From NCBI GenBank assembly GCA_024742735.1, contig JANSXV010000001.1:620001-684000 (forward strand): a stretch of DNA of 64,000 nt, read 5' to 3'. The position numbers and the translations under genes were made by a program. This DNA comes from Alphaproteobacteria bacterium (GTDB lineage Bacteria; Pseudomonadota; Alphaproteobacteria; Caulobacterales; Maricaulaceae). The notes beneath the pieces were generated by a model that saw nothing but the letters and a program-made list of their open reading frames with translations, searched no databases and was not told the origin of the DNA. Within the stretch, counting starts at the first letter, position 1. The number at the start of each line of letters is the position of its first letter. Of this stretch, positions 63,554 through 64,000 are shown piece after piece.

Positions 63554-64000
63554 ATGTCTGCGCTCTTGCCCCGCCTGCTGACCGCCCTGGCCTTGATCTT
63601 CGCCGGCGCGGGTCTGGCCGCCGCCCAGTCGCCGACGCTTCTGCAGGTGCAGGAACGCGGCTATCTGCGTTGCGGCGTCAATCCAGGCCAGCTGGGCATG
63701 TCCATGGCGAACGCGTCGGGGGAATGGATCGGCATGGCGAGCGATCTGTGCCGGGCTGTCGCGGCGGCGACGCTCGGTGACGGGGACGCGGTGGAGTTCG
63801 TGCCGGTCACGGCGGGAAATCGTTTCTCCGCCCTGCGTTCGGGGCGCATCGATATCATCGCGCGCAACACCACCTGGACCTTCACCCGCGACGCGACCGA
63901 AGGCGTGCAGTTCGTCGGGCCCTATTTCGTAGACGTGGAGACCGTGCTGGCGCCGCGCGGCGGGGATATCGAAACCCTGGCGCAGCTCGACGAGGCCAGC
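63554..64000 (+). CDS. second AapJ-like periplasmic binding protein (cut by window edge)
   Basis: Paralogue of the previous gene; the first 149 codons are present. Signal peptide MSALLPRLLTALALIFAGAG, then LRCGVNPGQLGMSM, SDLCRAVAAATLGD, FVPVTAGNRFSALRSGRIDII and NTTWTFTRDATEGV. A strong AGGAGG (63541-63546), overlapping the previous stop, lies 7 nt before the ATG. Tandem duplication; the run may continue beyond the window. Confidence 0.87.
   Translation, partial: MSALLPRLLTALALIFAGAGLAAAQSPTLLQVQERGYLRCGVNPGQLGMSMANASGEWIGMASDLCRAVAAATLGDGDAVEFVPVTAGNRFSALRSGRIDIIARNTTWTFTRDATEGVQFVGPYFVDVETVLAPRGGDIETLAQLDEAS

Overview
The window is a GC-rich (roughly two-thirds G+C by eye), densely packed chromosomal segment of an alphaproteobacterium. 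The divK-pleD pair, mipZ, the gatCA/gatB arrangement, rpoZ-rsh, clpS-clpA and a phasin point to a stalked or dimorphic lineage (Caulobacterales/Maricaulales, Hyphomonadaceae or Maricaulaceae type). This is inferred from gene content and protein sequence; no rRNA or tRNA gene is visible. Most of the window is ordinary core genome in tight runs with 4-nt start/stop overlaps.

Layout. 1-8.1 kb: rsh (cut), rpoZ, folK; divergent NYN-domain gene and type-5 uracil-DNA glycosylase; gatB, an MDR oxidoreductase, two small membrane proteins, gatA and gatC on the minus strand. 8.1-22.6 kb: a long plus-strand run of ruvX, two AEC carriers, pyrB with a metal-site-less pyrC homologue, plsY, dprA, topA, rnr, two NUDIX-type genes, an MFS carrier and rpmG with promoter and terminator. 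22.6-31.3 kb: pleD/divK, ROK kinase, dinB, GST, hydrolases, RidA, an N-acyltransferase-like protein and a HIT protein. 31.5-38.5 kb: clpA/clpS, a phasin with a promoter and palindromic operator, a secreted D,D-carboxypeptidase with SPOR domain, a membrane J-protein, mipZ and a SPOR-like lipoprotein. 38.6-42 kb: panC and small conserved genes.

42-57.5 kb is the accessory part. A 1233-residue MmeI-like restriction-modification protein lies between two copies of a palindromic repeat and carries another repeat inside its reading frame. Leucine-degradation genes (mccA, methylglutaconyl-CoA hydratase, mccB) are split by about 4.6 kb that holds a HepT/MntA toxin-antitoxin pair next to repeat copies, a SOUL protein, a DUF3422 protein, a flavodoxin-fold reductase and two paralogous three-helix membrane proteins. 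At least three families of interspersed palindromic repeats occur in the gaps.

57.5-64 kb ends in the most unusual locus. After a GFA protein and a cNMP-patatin protein comes a predicted lipoprotein joining a caspase-like domain, whose expected Cys position holds Thr, to one complete GH24 (T4-type) lysozyme domain and three degenerate lysozyme-like repeats. It is translationally coupled to two tandem AapJ-like periplasmic binding proteins, the second running off the window. A near-CtrA box lies upstream. No phage genes and no permease are visible within the window. I consider this the best candidate for an undescribed system: an envelope-located pseudo-caspase/muramidase module with solute-binding partners.
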